Part shown: piece by piece, positions 59,909 through 64,000 of the stretch
How positions within the stretch are numbered: the first letter of the stretch is position 1
How the letters are laid out: the number at the start of each line of letters is the position of its first letter
NCBI RefSeq assembly: GCF_025370935.1
Contig: NC_133490.1
Location: 365,206-429,205 of the forward strand
Length of the DNA stretch: 64,000 bases
DNA from: Choristoneura fumiferana
Lineage: Eukaryota; Arthropoda; Insecta; Lepidoptera; Tortricidae
Direction of reading: 5' to 3'
Position numbers and translations under genes: made by a program
Notes under the pieces: generated by a model
Told to the model about the DNA's origin: nothing
The model's database searches: none
Seen by the model: only the letters and a program-made list of their open reading frames with translations

Positions 59909-60630
59909 GGGCTTATTCCACCTATTTTCTATTTTACCATTTTACCAATACTCCTAGATCTGAAAAGAACTTATTGTCAAAATACCTAAATCACCGAATA
60001 CCTAACTTTTTTTCTCAAAACACCTATGGCCGAATTTTAAAATGCGTTAGTTTCATAATGGACAAACTTCACAACACCTTAATAGCAGAACACCATATGT
60101 TCAAAACAACCAGGTGCCAGAATACCTAAATTTCAAATAGTATAATTAATATGCTTTACTTATCTTCTTTAGTGCTGGCCACTTACCTACATTGATGTGC
60201 CAATTTTATAAAGATTTGTACAAGATTATTACAGAATTTTTGCGAATTGCGTTTTTGCTTGTTGTAGCAGGTTGTAGCCTATATTGAATAAATAAGCTCT
60301 CAAAGGAGAAATTTACTAAGATTATGTATGAAATATGTCGTTCGTTTGCAAAAAAAATAGGCATTATGAAACTGTGACATTTTGCTTTTCTGAAGTTTTC
60401 AGTTTAAGTTATTTAGAATTTTTTTCGTATCTGTGATTTGGTATTTGAGCAAAGGCACATTTCAATTTTTAGGCATTTCGGACATGAGAAGTTTTAGGTC
60501 AAAGTCATTATGACATTTGTTCATTTTAGGAATGACACAATTTGATATTTAGGTATCATGAGCTCCTGGCAATTTGAAATTTAGTGAAATTAGTAAATTA
60601 GGCATATTGAAAATTAGATGGAATAAGCCC
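59909..60630. mobile_element. 722-bp TIR element L with degenerate internal phrases
   Basis: GGGCTTATTCCA at the left pairs with TGGAATAAGCCC at the right, and CACCTATTTTCTATTTTACC is roughly mirrored by TAAATTAGGCATATTGAAAA. Inside, phrases like CAAAATACCTAAATCACC and GAATACCTAA recur, and TTAGGCATTTCGGACATG and TTAGGTATCATG recur in the other orientation. The 97-residue plus frame 59836-60129 is not considered a gene. Confidence 0.75.
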
Positions 60631-61069
60631 ATACAGTTTACACTAGTACGGGGTTCAGTTGACTTGACGCCTAATAGGGCATTAGGCAAAGCTCTGCGCA
60701 GGGGGCGACACTAGCACAAACCGTAAAGAAACAGCCATGACAACGTCAGTTCTCTTTATATTTAGTCGCCATGACGGATCATGACCAAAGTATTTATGAG
60801 TAACAAAATAAATGATATTTACATCGATAGTTGCGATAGAGTACGAGTATATTCACAAAAAAATAATTGAAACAATACGGACATTTAAAAAACATAAACC
60901 ATAAACATATGGTATGTGCTAGCGCTGCACTCTGACGGGATAAAATTGCAGTAATATTCTCTATTGCCTTTGGTTTTTCCAGATATTTAAGCAAGAAAGA
61001 GTGCAAGTACCTATTTACCGTGCCTATTTAGCGTCATATATGTTATTTGTTCTATGTTTATCTCTATGT
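60631..61069. other. No gene recognised
   Basis: GGTTCAGTTGACTTGACGCC and GGGCATTAGGCAAAGC are noted; nothing assigned. Confidence 0.4.
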
Positions 61070-61335
61070 GTGTTTTATGGTGTTTACCTTTACTTGCCGA
61101 ATTTCACTTGCCATACCAACGTTTGCCATAAAATATATAGAACCGTGCTGTTTTTAGGATTTTTTAAATGTCATCATATATAAATGCAGTAGGTTAGGTT
61201 AGGTTACTTTAATATCAACTCTGAAGAAATTACTATTTCAGAAATAAATTACTTTATGGCAAATGAAATTCTAGAAAACGATACATTCGGGCATATGAAA
61301 TTCGGGCAAACGATAGAGGACCGTTTTATGGCGTT
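61070..61335. mobile_element. Inverted-repeat element, family M, copy 2
   Basis: TTTACCTTTACTTGCCGAAT, TTCACTTGCCATACC and AACGTTTGCCATAAAAT on the left face TTATGGCAAATGAAATTCTA, AACGATACATTCGGGCATAT and GAAATTCGGGCAAACGATAG on the right. It shares phrases with 16888-17240. Confidence 0.65.
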
Positions 61336-61964
61336 AAATAAATGTATTTTTTTCTTTCTTTCTTTCTTTAAGTAGAAATAAGTACTTTTATTGACTGAAA
61401 AATATACGTTATGGCTATGTGTACTTCTTCCCTTCGCAGCTAGCACGCTTTCGGAACCCTACTGTTTTGAATCTTATGATATGTTTTATGGACCTTTACC
61501 TTGTTGTCAGAGATGGCACGAACATCCACCATAAGTCCCCATCTGCCCAATCAGCGCACAATGCTGCCGTCGGCGGCAGATAGCTGTCCTGCTGCAAATT
61601 GGCTGCCATGACGTTGGACGCCCCCAACTCGTAGCTCTTACGACGGGAGCTGCCAAACCGCGCTTACGTCTGATATCTGACTTAAGGAAGAAACGTAGTT
61701 GTAGCTGATGGTGCAAAAGCAAGGTAGTTGTTCGATTTTGAGTGTAATTTTGAGTGTTGGGGTGTGGGGTGGCTGCAAGGTTTAGGTACTGTTTCTTATG
61801 TTTAATTATATTTCGTGTTTGCACAAATTTGTGCAAAGTATTTATACTTATCTTAGATTGTTGCCAAAACAATTATATTGTAAAGCGTAGACTGTATGTC
61901 AAGGAGGGTGAACCTTTATTGGCATTTTTTTTAAACATTAGTAATCGACTATGATGTGTCATCA
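61336..61964. other. No gene recognised
   Basis: (TTTC)n lies at 61350-61370. Minus frame 61507-61872 (121 residues) and plus frame 61754-61954 overlap and lack motifs. ACAAATTTGTGCAAAG is near 61821. Confidence 0.4.
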
Positions 61965-62140
61965 AAATTCAAATTAAAATCATTTATTCAGTAAATAGGC
62001 CGCAATGGGCACTTTTACACGTCATTTTTTTAAACTAGCAGCGCTTTAGGAAAGACCATCATCGCCAAGAAGAATGCGCCGCAAGAAACTTTCTAAAAGA
62101 TTCTTAGCTTAGTTTTGCATGGACGAAAATAAAACTTTCA
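61965..62140 (-). mobile_element. LINE 3' end, minus strand
   Basis: AAATTAAAATCATTTATTCA then CACTTTTACACGTCATTTTT and GAAGAATGCGCCGCAAGAAA with CTTTCTAAAAGATTC. This arrangement is the inverse of a widespread lepidopteran LINE 3' end; the coding part is absent. Confidence 0.55.
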
Positions 62141-62691
62141 TTAATAGTTTTCTTAGAAGCACGCAATGGCTCTACATACAGGTAAGTAAGTATACTTATA
62201 GTATCAAAAGGCACCTACTTTACACTGTCGGGTGAAAAATCTCTGAATTACAATTCAACTGCTACCTAGACCTTATGGTTTACGCGTGCAAAGCAGCGGG
62301 CAAACACCAGTAAATAATATTTTGTTTTGTTTTTATTTTGAGTAACTGGTTTTTATTTTAGTTTTAATTTAGTTTATTGCATTTCCTTATTGTAATTTAA
62401 TGTATAGCTAATATTTTTCATCTCCATTGAATTGTTACTTAGTTTGCTGTTATTTAAAAATTCTGAAAATTTTAAATGGTCATTCTGTCGAACTTTATAG
62501 GTTAGGTTTGTTTTATAACAATTCTAAACAATAATGGATTCAGATAAAAGAGAGTCATGACAAACCGCCATGGACCGGAAAAGATCTTAGATAAGTTTTA
62601 AAAGAAAATATTAAATATAGATTATAAGTAGATCAGGGAAACCTATAAAAGGGATGCGGTTATGAAGTTACATCCAGTAGATATAAAACAC
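62141..62691. other. No gene recognised
   Basis: AT-rich sequence. Confidence 0.4.
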
Positions 62692-63132
62692 TCCTAGATC
62701 AAGAGTAGGTAGGTAATATCAACTCAAAATAATACCCCATTTTGATTCAGACTTCATTCAATTTCTAGAAAATCTAAATTAAAATGGTGGATTTGAGTTG
62801 ATAGTACTGTGGGACTGTAACTAGGTGAGAGCTTAGGTACTGGGGATCAACGCGCGTGACTTTAAACTCAGTTCAAATAAACAACTTCTTCAATCATTTG
62901 GATTTATTTCAGAACTTAAAAATACATTTACATAGCATAGCACCAGCCGTTAGCTATCGGGAGCATCTGCGCTCCGGCATGTATACCGCTGTCAATCTGT
63001 TTTAAAGTATATTCTAGAAACACAATATACACAACTACTCACACTAGGTTAGTCTAACCTGCCAGGTGGTCAGTTTTACCACCTGCCAGCGTATACAGCC
63101 TATACAGTACCTACTCTTGACCTAGGAGTGCG
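62692..63132. mobile_element. Possible TIR element with inner hairpin
   Basis: ACTCCTAGATCAAGAGTAGG (62692) faces CCTACTCTTGACCTAGGAGT (63111). A perfect stem CAGGTGGT ... ACCACCTG with a 7-bp loop lies at about 63062-63087. TATCAACTCAAAATAATACC and AAAGTCAACTCAATTC lie inside and outside the ends respectively. Confidence 0.6.
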
Positions 63133-64000
63133 ATGAGTAAAGTCAACTCAATTCAGCCTGTGTGGCCAACGTGGTCTTCCCACGCACCTAACCACAGCCA
63201 AAACAATCGTTGTGAGAACATCAAAAAGCCAGCAGCTAGCACAATGCGCTTATTTATAAAACGGTTGACGTCCTAATTAAAGTCATGCGCGACAATGCGC
63301 GCGCGCAGCCGGCTGCTTCCGGCGGCTCAAAAGCGCAGCGCGATATTTCGCCTATTATTTTGAGCAAATAGCGCGCAGTAATTGTGATCGCGGCTCGAGT
63401 TACTGCGCTGCGCGAGCGCTGGTTCTCAACTTGTGGGTAAAGCTAACGGTTTTACGGCAGGTACCCGGACGATCGAGCTTTGCTCGGGTATTTTTTGATA
63501 AATCGTGTTTTTTTAGGAGAAGATACGTATTGAAATAAGTTCTAATAGTAAAACTTCTTGAACTACGTATTACTTATTCTGTGGTAAAACATAAACTAAA
63601 CAAGTATATCAAAAAAAAGAAAAATAATAAAAACTAAGTCGCGTCTGACCTAGATTAATTTTATAAATAAATAAATGCACCTATCCTATAAGAATCCTAT
63701 AAATAATAGTCCTATAAGAATGTAATTTAACAGGATAAGGACATACAGGAGGAGGACAGTATGGAAGAAAATTTTAAGTAGGTACACAAAAAATCTACCA
63801 AAACATTTCAATACTTACTTTATGACCGATTCTGTTTTGTTTTAAGTATCCCCAGTTCAGTTTCATTGATGAATAAATTTATTTAAGAATATAAACTTAT
63901 AGAAAATACAATCATATACCTAAGAGCTAAATACTACTAAATAATAAATCTACTAGCTAACTTAAATTATATTCAGTTCAGTTTAGTTTTATATTTTTGA
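63133..64000. other. No gene; CpG-rich patch
   Basis: 63280-63420 is unusually rich in GCGC and CGCG words for this AT-rich neighbourhood (CAATGCGCGCGCGCAGCCGG). It could mark a promoter, but no coding exon follows before the window ends. GGTACCCGGACGATCGAGCT at 63463 is a repeat fragment shared with 34500. The rest is very AT-rich. Confidence 0.4.

Noticed and set aside
61190..61206. Insect telomere repeat (TTAGG)n; also at 14694 and 16273
   Set aside because: Only two or three units each, scattered, inside ordinary sequence; GGTTA words are common in this DNA.

Overview
The window is AT-rich animal nuclear DNA and most likely comes from a moth or butterfly. One conserved protein-coding gene can be read with confidence. 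It is the single-stranded DNA/RNA-binding protein Pur-alpha, on the + strand from 10906 to 20553, in seven visible coding exons. Together they encode the last ~250 residues, including all three PUR repeats. The 5' exon(s) with the start codon are not recognisable here and probably lie upstream. The lepidopteran assignment is an inference. It rests on the repeat fauna: RTE-type LINE ends with (ATG)n tails, tRNA-headed SINEs sharing such tails, and many palindromic MITEs. The insect-type Pur-alpha sequence agrees with it.

Layout. 1-10905: no certain gene. It holds a 39-bp tandem repeat, RTE LINE fragments, SINE and MITE copies, and a ~325-bp direct repeat whose first copy is interrupted by an RTE tail with a clear target-site duplication. 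10906-20553: Pur-alpha. Its exons are GC-rich islands separated by introns packed with mobile elements. The last intron is almost entirely one MITE. A 42-bp minisatellite begins inside a coding exon and repeats that exon's end together with its splice donor. 20554 to ~28260: 3' untranslated or downstream sequence with a proximal poly(A) signal (21829), a distal pair (28234-28243), a 21-bp minisatellite, a 16-bp repeat and a palindromic MITE. Where the transcript ends is unknown. 28260-64000: intergenic or intronic DNA dominated by decayed LINEs, three tRNA-like SINE families, and several MITE families, one with nine copies. It also holds a ~700-bp satellite of twenty 34-bp units, nearly all carrying the palindrome TGACGTCA. 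One minus-strand interval (39856-40018) looks like a possible exon of an unrecognised gene.

The most notable structure is the duplicated exon end in Pur-alpha. Eight consecutive donors preserve the reading frame and could add 14-residue blocks after PUR repeat III. No complete mobile-element gene, tRNA, rRNA or CRISPR array was found. Most long open frames on either strand are shadows of repeats or of GC-rich sequence.
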